The translations under genes were made by a program, and so were the position numbers. Positions 52,491-61,259 of a stretch of 64,000 bases of DNA are shown here, piece by piece. Each line of letters opens with the position of its first letter. The first letter of the stretch is position 1. The notes beneath the pieces are model-generated. The model worked only from the letters and a program-made list of their open reading frames with translations, searched no databases and was not told the origin of the DNA. The DNA comes from Lacrimispora sp. 210928-DFI.3.58 (lineage in GTDB: Bacteria > Bacillota > Clostridia > Lachnospirales > Lachnospiraceae), in NCBI RefSeq assembly GCF_020554865.1, contig NZ_JAJCIC010000017.1:1-64000 (forward strand), read 5' to 3'.

Positions 52491-52754
52491 TTACTTTTGA
52501 TATATGATTTTCCGAACAGCATATAAAGATAAGCAATATTTTTCAGACAGACACTCCATAGAAATACCACTTTGATATTCCTCTTTTATCTGTTGATTGC
52601 GCTGCGCTAATTCCTGCCGGTAGCCGGAAACTTCTCCCCAACGTTTTTGCTGTTCCTGCTCGACAGGGACGTAGATATATCCGCCTTGAACATAAGTTTG
52701 CAACTCTTTTACCAATGCGTCCGGAAGAATCACTTGTGCATTCAGATATTTCAT
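52491..52754 (-). CDS. CD3324-family small helix-turn-helix-like protein
   Basis: 87 residues: KYLNAQVILPDALVKELQTY, GGYIYVP, RWGEVSGYRQELAQRNQQI and SLYAVRKIIYQK. This is the small CD3324-type family of Clostridia, related in build to Mor-like DNA-binding proteins, with a C-terminal helix-turn-helix. Function unknown. AAGGAGG selects ATG 52754. Its own promoter lies about 190 bases upstream. Confidence 0.75.
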   Translation of the reverse strand: MKYLNAQVILPDALVKELQTYVQGGYIYVPVEQEQQKRWGEVSGYRQELAQRNQQIKEEYQSGISMECLSEKYCLSLYAVRKIIYQK

Positions 52755-52799
52755 GCGGGCTTCCTCCTTGATGTGATAGTCAAGTTGCAAAGCCAGCAT

Positions 52800-53142
52800 T
52801 TTTATTTTGCGACTATTTTTACTCCATGCAACCGTCGCAATCTACTGGCTTTGCATGGAGAAAAGCTTTGTTTCTCTTTTGAGTGTTGATACACATACAA
52901 ATCACTTCTATCTGTCTGATACGATAATCTGATACGAATACAGTTTAGCACATCCTTAATTCTATATCAATCTTGATTGTTGTTGCGCTGTTTGGCATTT
53001 CCAACTTGTCCTCCGTAATAGAAAGTGAGAAATGATTTTTTTAATTTATTCCAAAAAACTTTGGCAAAACTGCCATGTGCGGTGTAGTAGGGAGGTATTA
53101 AATCATAGAAGGGCGATTGGATATTACATAATCCATATTATG
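52800..53142. other. Intergenic region before the recombinase gene
   Basis: No gene is supported. It holds a minus-strand promoter (TTGATA at 52965-52970, 17 bases, TAAACT at 52942-52947) for the CD3324-type gene, and a short inverted repeat ACATAAT/ATTATGT (53126-53143) touching the recombinase stop codon, which could be a recombination core or chance. Confidence 0.5.
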
Positions 53143-54012
53143 TCACATTCCCGCTTTCCGGCTCTCTGACCTCCAGCTTTCATTCAGCAGCAATCCCAGC
53201 TCCAACTGTTTTAAACATGCCTCCATACTGCTTATCATGGTGTATCTTCTTGTTGTTTCCACACTGCTATGCCCCAGAAAATCCGCCAGACGCACCAGAT
53301 CTTTTTCTTTTTCATAGTAGCATCTTGCAAACAAATGCCTTAAATTGTGCGGAAATACCTTGCTCTCCTTTACTCCTGAAAATATACAAAGCTTTTTCAT
53401 CTCTGCCCATACATTTCTCCTGTCAACAGGCTGCCCGCTCCGGGTGACGAAGATGCTGCCCCTTTTTATATGCATTCTCTGGCAATACGCCTTCAGCAGC
53501 TTCACCAGCTCCCGCGGCAGCAGGATCACTCTCTCCTTCCCCTTAAAATGGATATGGACCAAATGATCCCTCAAAGCCTCAACTGTGATATACGCAAGCT
53601 CCCCGATCCGTATCCCTGTACTCCCTATGGTCTGTAAAATGCAGCTCAGCCTGTGGTTTCCCCTCCGCTCTGCTTCCATGACCAGCCTTTTGTATTCACT
53701 CCGGCTCAGTTCCTTCTTTTCATCACGGAAGATCTGCCGCTGCTGGCGGAAGGTCTGGACACAGCAGTCCATACGCCCTTCGTATTTCAGGAAGCAGTTT
53801 AAAGAAGCCAGCATGGAATTGGCACTGCTTACCTTATAATGCTCCCGAAGATATTCCTTAAACCGGAGTACTTCCTCCCTGCCCCATTCATCTAATTCCA
53901 CGTAACTTAAAAACAGCCGGATATCACGGACATATTTTTCAATCGTGTTGCTGCTTTTTTCCTGGCTCCTCAGATATGCTTCAAATGATACGATCGTATT
54001 TTCCCTTGGCAT
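53143..54012 (-). CDS. Tyrosine recombinase/integrase
   Basis: 289-residue XerC/D-like site-specific recombinase. The N-terminal SAM-like domain (about 5-85) binds core DNA. The C-terminal catalytic domain shows Arg135 (TGIRIGEL), Lys158 or Lys160 (FKGKE), His222 and Arg225 (HNLR), His248 (LGHSS) and nucleophile Tyr257 (TTRRYTM). All are intact. AAAGGA selects ATG 54012. It lies at the edge of the accessory stretch and may be its integrase, or it may invert nearby DNA; no clear sites were found. Confidence 0.92.
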   Translation of the reverse strand: MPRENTIVSFEAYLRSQEKSSNTIEKYVRDIRLFLSYVELDEWGREEVLRFKEYLREHYKVSSANSMLASLNCFLKYEGRMDCCVQTFRQQRQIFRDEKKELSRSEYKRLVMEAERRGNHRLSCILQTIGSTGIRIGELAYITVEALRDHLVHIHFKGKERVILLPRELVKLLKAYCQRMHIKRGSIFVTRSGQPVDRRNVWAEMKKLCIFSGVKESKVFPHNLRHLFARCYYEKEKDLVRLADFLGHSSVETTRRYTMISSMEACLKQLELGLLLNESWRSESRKAGM

Positions 54013-54129
54013 ATTGTACTTTCCTTTCTCTACTGATTTTACTTCCTCATGCAATCAATATCAGAGTTTCTCTCATAATAAAGAGCGCAGATTTTATCGT
54101 GCTGGTACGTAGTTTTTCGTTCTCCTCTT

Positions 54130-54164
54130 AAAAAAGAAGAAAGGCCCCTTCTAAAAAGCCTTTC
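54130..54164 (-). terminator. Intrinsic terminator after ybaK
   Basis: On the minus strand GAAAGGC pairs with GCCTTTC and is followed closely by six T residues, about 20 bases after the ybaK stop. Confidence 0.75.
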
Positions 54165-54186
54165 CCAGGTTGTTCCTGTCCCTTTC

Positions 54187-54657
54187 CTACTCCCACCCTT
54201 TACAGACATCGATCCACGCCTCATACCCGGAGCATTTCTCCAGATCTGGGATGGACAGCTTCACTGCGCTATTGCTGCTCCCGCAGGCCGGATAGACGAT
54301 GTCAAAACGCTTCAGGGATTCATCCAAATATACTTTGGCGCCTTCCTTGACGCCGAAGGGGCACACACCTCCCACTGCATGTCCCACCAGTTCTGCTACC
54401 TCCTCCGGTGACAGCATTTTTGCTTTTGTGTGAAAATATTCCTTGTATTTGTGGTTGTCCACCTTTGCATCTCCGGCTGCCACAATAAGTACCGGGCCGC
54501 CCTCTACCATAAAGGACAAGGTCTTTGCAATATGGGCAGGCTCACAGCCCACTGCCTGGGCAGCCAGCTCCACGGTGGCGCTGGATACTTCAAACTCCTG
54601 TACCCTGTCTCCGAATCCATATCTTTCCAAATGTTCCTTTGCAATGTCAAATGCCAT
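54187..54657 (-). CDS. ybaK: YbaK/EbsC-type aminoacyl-tRNA deacylase
   Basis: 156-residue trans-editing protein that hydrolyses mischarged tRNA (Cys-tRNAPro in the YbaK group). Family features: VELAAQAVGCEPAHIAKTLS with the catalytic-type lysine, VLIVAAGDAKVD, and VGGVCPFGVKEGAKVYLDES. Full length. Last gene on the strand before the terminator; the TPR gene upstream ends 64 bases away. Confidence 0.92.
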   Translation of the reverse strand: MAFDIAKEHLERYGFGDRVQEFEVSSATVELAAQAVGCEPAHIAKTLSFMVEGGPVLIVAAGDAKVDNHKYKEYFHTKAKMLSPEEVAELVGHAVGGVCPFGVKEGAKVYLDESLKRFDIVYPACGSSNSAVKLSIPDLEKCSGYEAWIDVCKGWE

Positions 54658-54721
54658 GATGTATCATTCCCTCTGTAAATCTGCTTTTTATCCTATTTTG
54701 TAACTGTCCAGGACGCAGTCT

Positions 54722-55534
54722 TCATACCATTTTCCTGTATTCCTGCTTCCATTTGCCCACCATCACGGCAGCGCCGTTCATCCGCTTGATGGGATCCTTC
54801 TTAAACAGTGCCCGCAGGGCCCGGACCTCCTCGGCCTGCTCTGCGTCAAGGGCAGCCTGGGCAGCTTCCTGCTCCCATTTTTTCCGCTTTTCCTCACTGA
54901 AACGGCTTCTCAGGGACTTTTTTATCTCCAGCTCAGGGGCGAACCGATTCAGGAAGAAGATGCGCTTTAATACCTCCTCACGTTCTCCCAGCTCATAGGC
55001 CTTTTCATAGGCAGTGAGGGCCTTGCGGAACTGGAACATCTGGGCGTAGGCAGACCCCAGATTGTTGTATACCTTTTCACGGAAGGCTTCATCCATCTTT
55101 TTGTCCGCAGGCAGCTCCAGCACCCGCTCATACCGGGCAGCCGCTCTTCCGTACTGCTGTTTGCGAAAGAGATAATCTGCCCTGGCCTTGCCATACTCTG
55201 CCGGGTGAAGGCTCCGATAGGAGGAAACCTCTGTCTTATATTTCTGTATTTCCTTTTCTGTGTAATAATCACATTCTGAGAGGAACAAAAGCAGGATCTC
55301 CTCCGGCCTGGTCCCTGTCTCCAGGAGGCGCTCCATCCGGCCCGCTACAAAGTCCATATCCAGCTCGCTTCGTATAAAGCCAGTCAGAGTCTCGTCCACA
55401 AAATCCTCCATCACCAGCAGCGGATTGTTGTAGATCACATAGCACAGCTCCTGGGAGGAAAAAATGTGGATGCCCAGCACCTCAATATAAAAAGGATGAC
55501 TCACCGGCTCCTGCCTGCACAACAATAAACTCAT
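54722..55534 (-). CDS. TPR-like protein of the DUF5716/DUF5717 cluster
   Basis: 270-residue soluble helical protein. The central part (about 115-195) has TPR-like repeats (YGRAAARYERVLELPAD, YNNLGSAYAQMFQFRKALTA). The tail is Lys/Glu-rich helix. No enzyme motif. It overlaps the actin-like gene by four bases, so it belongs to that operon and probably binds one of its products. Confidence 0.78.
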   Translation of the reverse strand: MSLLLCRQEPVSHPFYIEVLGIHIFSSQELCYVIYNNPLLVMEDFVDETLTGFIRSELDMDFVAGRMERLLETGTRPEEILLLFLSECDYYTEKEIQKYKTEVSSYRSLHPAEYGKARADYLFRKQQYGRAAARYERVLELPADKKMDEAFREKVYNNLGSAYAQMFQFRKALTAYEKAYELGEREEVLKRIFFLNRFAPELEIKKSLRSRFSEEKRKKWEQEAAQAALDAEQAEEVRALRALFKKDPIKRMNGAAVMVGKWKQEYRKMV

Positions 55535-56754
55535 AGTTTAACCTCTTGCCTTACCACTGCACCGGACGCAGGAAAAAGCTCTCCAAAGCCCTTGTCCCTT
55601 ATCACGGTCATCATCGTGGTTTCATCTGTAAAGCCCACATTCATTTCCACCCTGGTGGTCCTGGGCGGGCGCTCCGGAAAGCCTGTAAGGGGCACACGCA
55701 CCAGCTTCTTTTTCCTGGAATCTAAGGGGCTTATGATAAATTCGATCTCACTCTGCCCATCTACGATCAGCTCTAAGGAGCTTCTGGACTCATACCAGTT
55801 ATCCCCGTAGGAGGCGATCACCAGCTGCTGCTCCTTCCCCTTCCGCAGGATCTTTAGGGAGACCTCTGCCTTCAGCCTTCCCTCGCAGATAAATATGTAG
55901 GGGTAGGAGGTGCCCTCCTGCAGGTAATCCTGGCCCTTAAAGGCAGCTCCCTTTGAGAAGAGATAGGTCTCCACAAAAACCTTTCTGCGGCTGCAGGCAA
56001 GCTTCATAAAGCCTCCTGCCCAGTCCTGGCGCTCAAAGCCCTTTCCCGTGAGAAATACCGTGGAAAACAGCTTGCGGCTCAGCAGCTTTTCCCCGCAGGA
56101 GCAAAGGATCTTGTCCGCCAGCCGGCTTCCCGACGGGGAATCCAGGATGTCCAGATTAAAGGCCTCCTCCTGGTTCTGGGCCTCTGCCTGGACCATGTTG
56201 CGGCGCATGCCCCGCTGCACCTTCATCTCGTAGTAGCAGAGCCTGTCCGAGGCCAGTTCAAAGAGTCCCACCTGGTTCGTCCAAAGCTCCTTTTTCTGGC
56301 TCAGCACATAGTAAATAAAGCTCTCCGTGTGGCTGATCACATGAACGCGCTCCCTGGGTATCTCCAGATAATCTGCGCAGTACATCAGGCAGTCCATGAG
56401 CTTGGCATCAATGCTCTGAAGAGTGACGACCAGCTGCTCAATCTCACTGGTGCCAAATTCTTTTTTTGGATAATCCAGCACCTTTTTGATAAACAGCTTT
56501 AAGAGGGTACTTCCGCTGTAACAGATACCGCCAATGGTGGAGGTTCCATCCTTCATTACCATCTTAAGGAGCTTATCCGTGATAACCCCCTCTCCCAAAA
56601 GGGTGGCAGCATATGCTTCTTCCCCTGTCAGCCAGATTTCCTCCTCCTTCCTGCGGCAGATCACCGCAGGGATCGTCCAGGACTTCTCTTTATCATAACA
56701 GCTGATCTGGACATAATCATCATTGAGATCCAGACCAATTATAAGACCGCCCAT
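55531..56754 (-). CDS. DUF5716-family actin/Hsp70-like protein
   Basis: 407 residues. The N-terminal GLIIGLDLNDDYVQISCYD resembles the phosphate-1 loop of the actin/Hsp70 ATPase fold, and HVISHTESFIYYVL falls where phosphate-2 and connect regions lie. The C-terminal part (about 285-400) is beta-rich. I recognise it as DUF5716; function is undescribed to my knowledge. Sits between DUF5717 (upstream, 54 bases) and the TPR gene (four-base overlap). Confidence 0.78.
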   Translation of the reverse strand: MGGLIIGLDLNDDYVQISCYDKEKSWTIPAVICRRKEEEIWLTGEEAYAATLLGEGVITDKLLKMVMKDGTSTIGGICYSGSTLLKLFIKKVLDYPKKEFGTSEIEQLVVTLQSIDAKLMDCLMYCADYLEIPRERVHVISHTESFIYYVLSQKKELWTNQVGLFELASDRLCYYEMKVQRGMRRNMVQAEAQNQEEAFNLDILDSPSGSRLADKILCSCGEKLLSRKLFSTVFLTGKGFERQDWAGGFMKLACSRRKVFVETYLFSKGAAFKGQDYLQEGTSYPYIFICEGRLKAEVSLKILRKGKEQQLVIASYGDNWYESRSSLELIVDGQSEIEFIISPLDSRKKKLVRVPLTGFPERPPRTTRVEMNVGFTDETTMMTVIRDKGFGELFPASGAVVRQEVKL

Positions 56755-56808
56755 TGACAGCTCCTCCGTTTTTTCATCCTGAGCCCTCCCTTCAGGAAGC
56801 GCTCCCTA

Positions 56809-59800
56809 TCATTCAATGGGAAACAGCTGTCCCAGTGCTGCTGATTTCTTCAGATAATCCTCCATTGCCTGAGACAGCTTTTTATCATCCTTTTCCTTTA
56901 AGGCAGCGCCCATACGGTTTAAGCAGGCAAAACGGCTGTTTTCCCGGCCCTCCAGCTTGTGGTCGCACTGGACGCTTCCCTGGGCGGCAAGCTCTCTTAC
57001 CCCCTGGACAGAATCATATATGCGGTACTCCATGGTTTCCCCTTCAAAGAGCACCTTTTCCTTTACAAATATCCCCTGGTATACCCTGCGCATATCCTCC
57101 GTGTGGAACTCCTGCTCCTCAGGAAGAATGCGCAGCACAAGCTCCGGATATCCGTCCCGTTTTCCCCGGTATTCGATCATGGCCTTATCCAGGATATCCT
57201 CCGGCACCGGTATGTGGCGGGATAGATCCCTTGTGTAAGGGAATACAAGGCCTTCCTCCAAAAGGATCCCTGCCATCTCCCGGCAGAGATGCTCATCCTC
57301 CCCGTCAAGCTTCTCCAGAGTGGAAAAATACCGTGTCAGCGCAAGCAGGTAAATGGTCGGCACACGCTCCATATCCCCGGCAGTGCTCACTGCCTTCTTT
57401 AAATAGGAAAAGACGCGTCCGTCCACCTGCGCATCCTCCAGAAAATACTGGATGCTCTTCTGGGTAAAATAGGCCTTTACCACGCTCTCCCTCGTCTGCT
57501 TGCGGTTCATATATAAATCAAACACAGAGTCCATCTGCTCGCAGCAGCCCGTAAACAGCATCTGGCAGAGCAGCCGTTCCTCTAAGTCATATGTCTCCAC
57601 ATGCTCCCTTACCCCCTGGGTCAGCACCTCATACATCTGGGACACTGTGCCGTTAAAATGCTCACAGAGGTAATCTAAGATCACGCTGTCAAAACTTCCT
57701 GCCCGAAACACCCGGAAGGCCAGATGGAGGAGCAGGTCGTCCTGGTCAAAGAGCTGCTGCAGAATGGTCTTTGCACACAGCTTCATGAGCCGTGAGGCGC
57801 TGATGTACTGGCTGCCATATTCACGGATCATATCATAGGCTTCCTGCATATAATTCTGGCTGATCAAGGTTTCACAGATCTGCTGCCTCTGGCGTGGATC
57901 CAAGGGCTTTTTATCGATCTGGATCAGATAGGCGCAGTTGACCTCCGAAGCCGCCTGGCAGTAATAGTCCGTCACTGCCTTCAGTATCTTCTTCCGGAAC
58001 ACCGGGTTAAACCGAATCTGGGCCAATGAATCCTCCAGAAGCTCTGCCTGGCTGTTATCCTCCACGCCGTGCTCCATGATCTGGATGCAGCGCCCAAGCT
58101 TTAACATGGGATGGTCCGGATAAACCTCATAGCATTTGTCTAAAAGCTCGGATTTTTCCATCACAGGGATCTTCCTGTGCTTCACATCCAGGTATCTGTT
58201 CCCATAGGAATCCTGGAAGAAGATCACGTTTCGGCCTGAGAAAATGGGCACATAGGCGGCCCCATTTTCCAGCAGATAAGCCTCCTCCTCCCACAGCTCC
58301 TCATAGCGGAGGATCACATACTTCATACGCGGATCCTCGCAGACAATGCGGCAGGATTTGAGAATGCCTGGCAGCACCTGGGCCACCCGCCCATCGATCA
58401 TGCTCTTATAGATCATGTGCTCGTAAATGACAGCCAGCCTGCTGTTGATCTTTGACCGGAAAAGCTGATCCATGGCAAACTGTTCCATATGGCGCACATA
58501 GGTCTGGTACAGCTCCGAGGACGGACTCATATAGAGCAGGATATTCCGGTACAGCACAGAACGGCTGTGGTTATCCAGATCCTTGTCATAGGAAAAATAC
58601 AGCAGCACTTCCTTTGGCAGCAGATGGCCGTAATCCTCCGGAAGGGAGTACAGGAAATATTCATAAAGCCTTGTGAGATTCACCCTGCAGCCCATGGCCT
58701 TTTCGTACCAGGCAAAGGCCTCCCTGCTCTTCTGCTCTCCCTTTATGAGAAGGCTGCAGATAGCCTCCAAAAGCTCCATCTCAGGATAACGCTCATAGAG
58801 CATCACAGCCAGGCGCTCAGCCAGCTTCCTGTAATATTTCAGCCCCAGCATGAACCTGGCGGTCTTTAAGGCCATGGCCTTTGTCACCATGCCTCTCTTG
58901 ACCCCCAGATGCAGCATCTGTATCTCAAAATCCCCCAGCTTTGTGAGGAGATCCGGGTGTGACCCCACCAGACGGCAGGCTGCCGCATAGACAAAGGGGC
59001 TGCTGCTGCCGTTATGGTACCAGTTCTCCAGTGAACGGTAAAGCTCCAGCGGATTCTGGGCCAGTGTCCCGTCCAGCTTCATAAGGAGCAAAAACAGATA
59101 AGGCTCCCTTACCTCCTCCTCCCAGAGGATCTTCTTGATATAGCGCACCAGGGATTCCTTCTGGCTCTCTGAGGGCTGGATGGAAAGGCTTAAGTACTGG
59201 TAGTAGCAGTACAGCTCCACCTGCTTTTCCCTGTTCCTTAAAATGCTGTCCCTGACCTCGTCTAAGGCCATGGCGGCATTTTCCTTACGCCCATTTAAGA
59301 TCAGAAGCTCTGCCTGCATGAGCCGGATGCGCTCGTCCCTGGGATAATCGGATCTTAAGGCATCGGTCTCCTTCATCATCTGGTTCAGAAGAAGGGCCGG
59401 CTCGTAGATCCCTGTCTCATAATCCAGCCTCAGGGACAGGTAGCGGCACAGCCCCAGCCGTTCTCCATGACTGTCGCTGTCATGCTCGCGCCCGGTAATG
59501 TCCACCGTGCAGTCGCCCTCGGCTTCTATTTCAATGGTAAATGACTGCCTCAGGGAGGTGATCCGTATCCTTCCGAAGTTCCTGCCCCTGTGAAGGAGTT
59601 TTGGAAGTATCTGGAAATGAATGCGGCACCGGCCGTTCACAAAGTCCCTGTCTGTGATCCCCTGGGCCTCCAGGCGGATAAAGGGCGCCTCTGTCTGAAT
59701 GGAGGCGGACACATAGCCCCAGCCGCTTGACCTGATATCAAGGCAGGCATCAAGGGGCTCCAGGACATTTTCATAGATCCTGGCCTCTGTGTTTACAGAC

Positions 59801-60378
59801 AGGCTCACCGGCTCCTTCACATGAAGGGCTACTAAAAATTCTTCTAACAGATTGCGCCTGCCGCCCCTGCCCTTTAAGCCCTCGTAGATGGTACGCACCC
59901 GCATGTCCTGCATAAAGGGAGCTTCTGTGAAATCCTGGTATTCAAACATCCGCAGAGCCATTTCCAGATCCCGCTTTGCAAGGTTCGCAAAGTCCCTGGC
60001 CGTCTTAAGCTGCTCCAGATTTCCTGCAGGGCCTGATGCCTGAACGCGCAAAGAATAAGGAATCTCCCTCTCACCGCCATTGGTGACCAAGTAAAAAGAT
60101 CCCTTGATTTCGTCCCCCCGCTCACAGTACCGGGTATTGACCTCGTATTGAATGCGGTTGCGCAGCCCTCCAAAGGCATTGTTCAGGACCTGCACGCGCT
60201 CATCGCTGGAATATACCAGACCCTTGATATGCAGATTGTTTCCGCTGTTTACCGTAAGTTCCCCGCGGATCGTCTGGCCTGCCGGAACCGCCGCCTCCAC
60301 CGCCTCCGGTTTCAGCAAAAGCTCCGGTACCCCATTCTCGATCATGCCCCTGGCAAGACGGTTAATCCGTTCTCTCAT
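56809..60378 (-). CDS. DUF5717-family large protein
   Basis: 1189 residues, soluble, no signal peptide. The N-terminal third (about 30-330) has beta-sandwich-like segments (AVPAGQTIRGELTVNSGNN, ERGDEIKGSFYLVTNGG). The remainder is helical, TPR-like, with many Leu/Tyr-rich repeats (RLYEYFLYSLPEDYGHLL). AGGTGG six bases before ATG 60378 selects the start. First gene of an operon with DUF5716 and the TPR protein. Likely a scaffold; no enzyme motif seen. Confidence 0.8.
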   Translation of the reverse strand: MRERINRLARGMIENGVPELLLKPEAVEAAVPAGQTIRGELTVNSGNNLHIKGLVYSSDERVQVLNNAFGGLRNRIQYEVNTRYCERGDEIKGSFYLVTNGGEREIPYSLRVQASGPAGNLEQLKTARDFANLAKRDLEMALRMFEYQDFTEAPFMQDMRVRTIYEGLKGRGGRRNLLEEFLVALHVKEPVSLSVNTEARIYENVLEPLDACLDIRSSGWGYVSASIQTEAPFIRLEAQGITDRDFVNGRCRIHFQILPKLLHRGRNFGRIRITSLRQSFTIEIEAEGDCTVDITGREHDSDSHGERLGLCRYLSLRLDYETGIYEPALLLNQMMKETDALRSDYPRDERIRLMQAELLILNGRKENAAMALDEVRDSILRNREKQVELYCYYQYLSLSIQPSESQKESLVRYIKKILWEEEVREPYLFLLLMKLDGTLAQNPLELYRSLENWYHNGSSSPFVYAAACRLVGSHPDLLTKLGDFEIQMLHLGVKRGMVTKAMALKTARFMLGLKYYRKLAERLAVMLYERYPEMELLEAICSLLIKGEQKSREAFAWYEKAMGCRVNLTRLYEYFLYSLPEDYGHLLPKEVLLYFSYDKDLDNHSRSVLYRNILLYMSPSSELYQTYVRHMEQFAMDQLFRSKINSRLAVIYEHMIYKSMIDGRVAQVLPGILKSCRIVCEDPRMKYVILRYEELWEEEAYLLENGAAYVPIFSGRNVIFFQDSYGNRYLDVKHRKIPVMEKSELLDKCYEVYPDHPMLKLGRCIQIMEHGVEDNSQAELLEDSLAQIRFNPVFRKKILKAVTDYYCQAASEVNCAYLIQIDKKPLDPRQRQQICETLISQNYMQEAYDMIREYGSQYISASRLMKLCAKTILQQLFDQDDLLLHLAFRVFRAGSFDSVILDYLCEHFNGTVSQMYEVLTQGVREHVETYDLEERLLCQMLFTGCCEQMDSVFDLYMNRKQTRESVVKAYFTQKSIQYFLEDAQVDGRVFSYLKKAVSTAGDMERVPTIYLLALTRYFSTLEKLDGEDEHLCREMAGILLEEGLVFPYTRDLSRHIPVPEDILDKAMIEYRGKRDGYPELVLRILPEEQEFHTEDMRRVYQGIFVKEKVLFEGETMEYRIYDSVQGVRELAAQGSVQCDHKLEGRENSRFACLNRMGAALKEKDDKKLSQAMEDYLKKSAALGQLFPIE

Positions 60379-60444
60379 AGTGTACCACCTGTATTTTCTC
60401 CTTAAACGTAAATGGACATGCGCCGCTGAGGCAGGGCGCCACCA

Positions 60445-60501
60445 ATTATGTAACATAATATCACATTTCAGCTTGATTTAAAAGGTTAAAATTGTTATGA
60501 T
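60445..60501. promoter_or_regulatory. Divergent promoters of DUF4364 and DUF5717 genes
   Basis: Plus strand: -35 TTGATT (60473-60478), 17 bases, -10 TATGAT (60496-60501). Minus strand: a -10 TATTAT (60455-60460) with a weak TTTTAA (60478-60483) 17 bases away. A palindrome ATTATGTAACATAAT (60445-60459) overlaps the minus -10 and could be an operator. Confidence 0.6.
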
Positions 60502-60531
60502 AAATAAAAATGCAGATGGAGTGTGTACTGT

Positions 60532-61050
60532 ATGCTGACAGAGCCGATGACCCTTTATAAATTGATGAATCTGTATATGCTGAAGCAGGTGAATTTTCCT
60601 CTCACCAACGCCCAGCTTACAAGCTTTTTCACAGAGCATGAGTACACCACCTACTTTACTCTGCAGCAGGCCTTAAATGAGCTGGAGGATGCAGGCCTTG
60701 TGCGCAAGGAAGCCAGCCACAACAGCACTCGTTACGATATCACAAAGGAGGGGGAGGAAACACTGAATTTCTTCGGAAAGAACATCTCTCCTGCCATTGT
60801 GAGCGATATGGACCAGTATCTGAAGGAGAACAAATTCCGTCTGCGGGAGGAGGTCGGCACCACCGCGGATTTCTATAAGGGCACGCACCAGGACTATATT
60901 GTCCACTGCGAGGTCCGGGAGAATAAGACAACCCTGATCAGCCTGGAGCTCTCTGTCCCTGACAAGGACCAGGCAGAATCCATGTGCAACCAGTGGAAGT
61001 CCAAAAGCCAGGATCTCTATGCCCATATTATGAGGACGCTGCTGTCCTGA
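60532..61050 (+). CDS. DUF4364-family winged-helix-like regulator
   Basis: 172-residue protein. The N-terminal part has winged-helix character (TLYKLMNLYMLKQVNFPLTN, LQQALNELEDAGLVRKEA, TRYDITKEGEETL), like PadR/DUF4364 proteins; a mixed C-terminal domain follows. GGAG ten bases before ATG 60532 favours it over a GTG three codons earlier. Divergent from the DUF5717 operon, which it may control. Confidence 0.82.
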   Translation: MLTEPMTLYKLMNLYMLKQVNFPLTNAQLTSFFTEHEYTTYFTLQQALNELEDAGLVRKEASHNSTRYDITKEGEETLNFFGKNISPAIVSDMDQYLKENKFRLREEVGTTADFYKGTHQDYIVHCEVRENKTTLISLELSVPDKDQAESMCNQWKSKSQDLYAHIMRTLLS

Positions 61051-61091
61051 GCAGCCGCCTTTTCGCAGGCTTTGCGTGCAGCTGTCTTCCC

Positions 61092-61114
61092 AGCCCCGAA
61101 CCGGGGCTTTTTAC
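61092..61114 (+). terminator. Intrinsic terminator after the DUF4364 gene
   Basis: AGCCCCG and CGGGGCT pair around AAC and are followed by five T residues, 42 bases after the stop codon. Confidence 0.9.
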
Positions 61115-61259
61115 TATGAAAGTCCTGCCGCCGTGAGGCGGCATGTATTCAGGTATGCCAAATGCGTCCACCAGACTTTCGTGATGCGGTGGCGCGTCCG
61201 CCCGCTGGACGCATGCAGGTTTAGGATTACATTTAACCGATTGGAGCAGATTTTTATTT

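Noticed and set aside
53126..53143. Invertible promoter site for the tyrosine recombinase
   Set aside because: Only one seven-base inverted repeat is visible, with no second distant copy found by eye.
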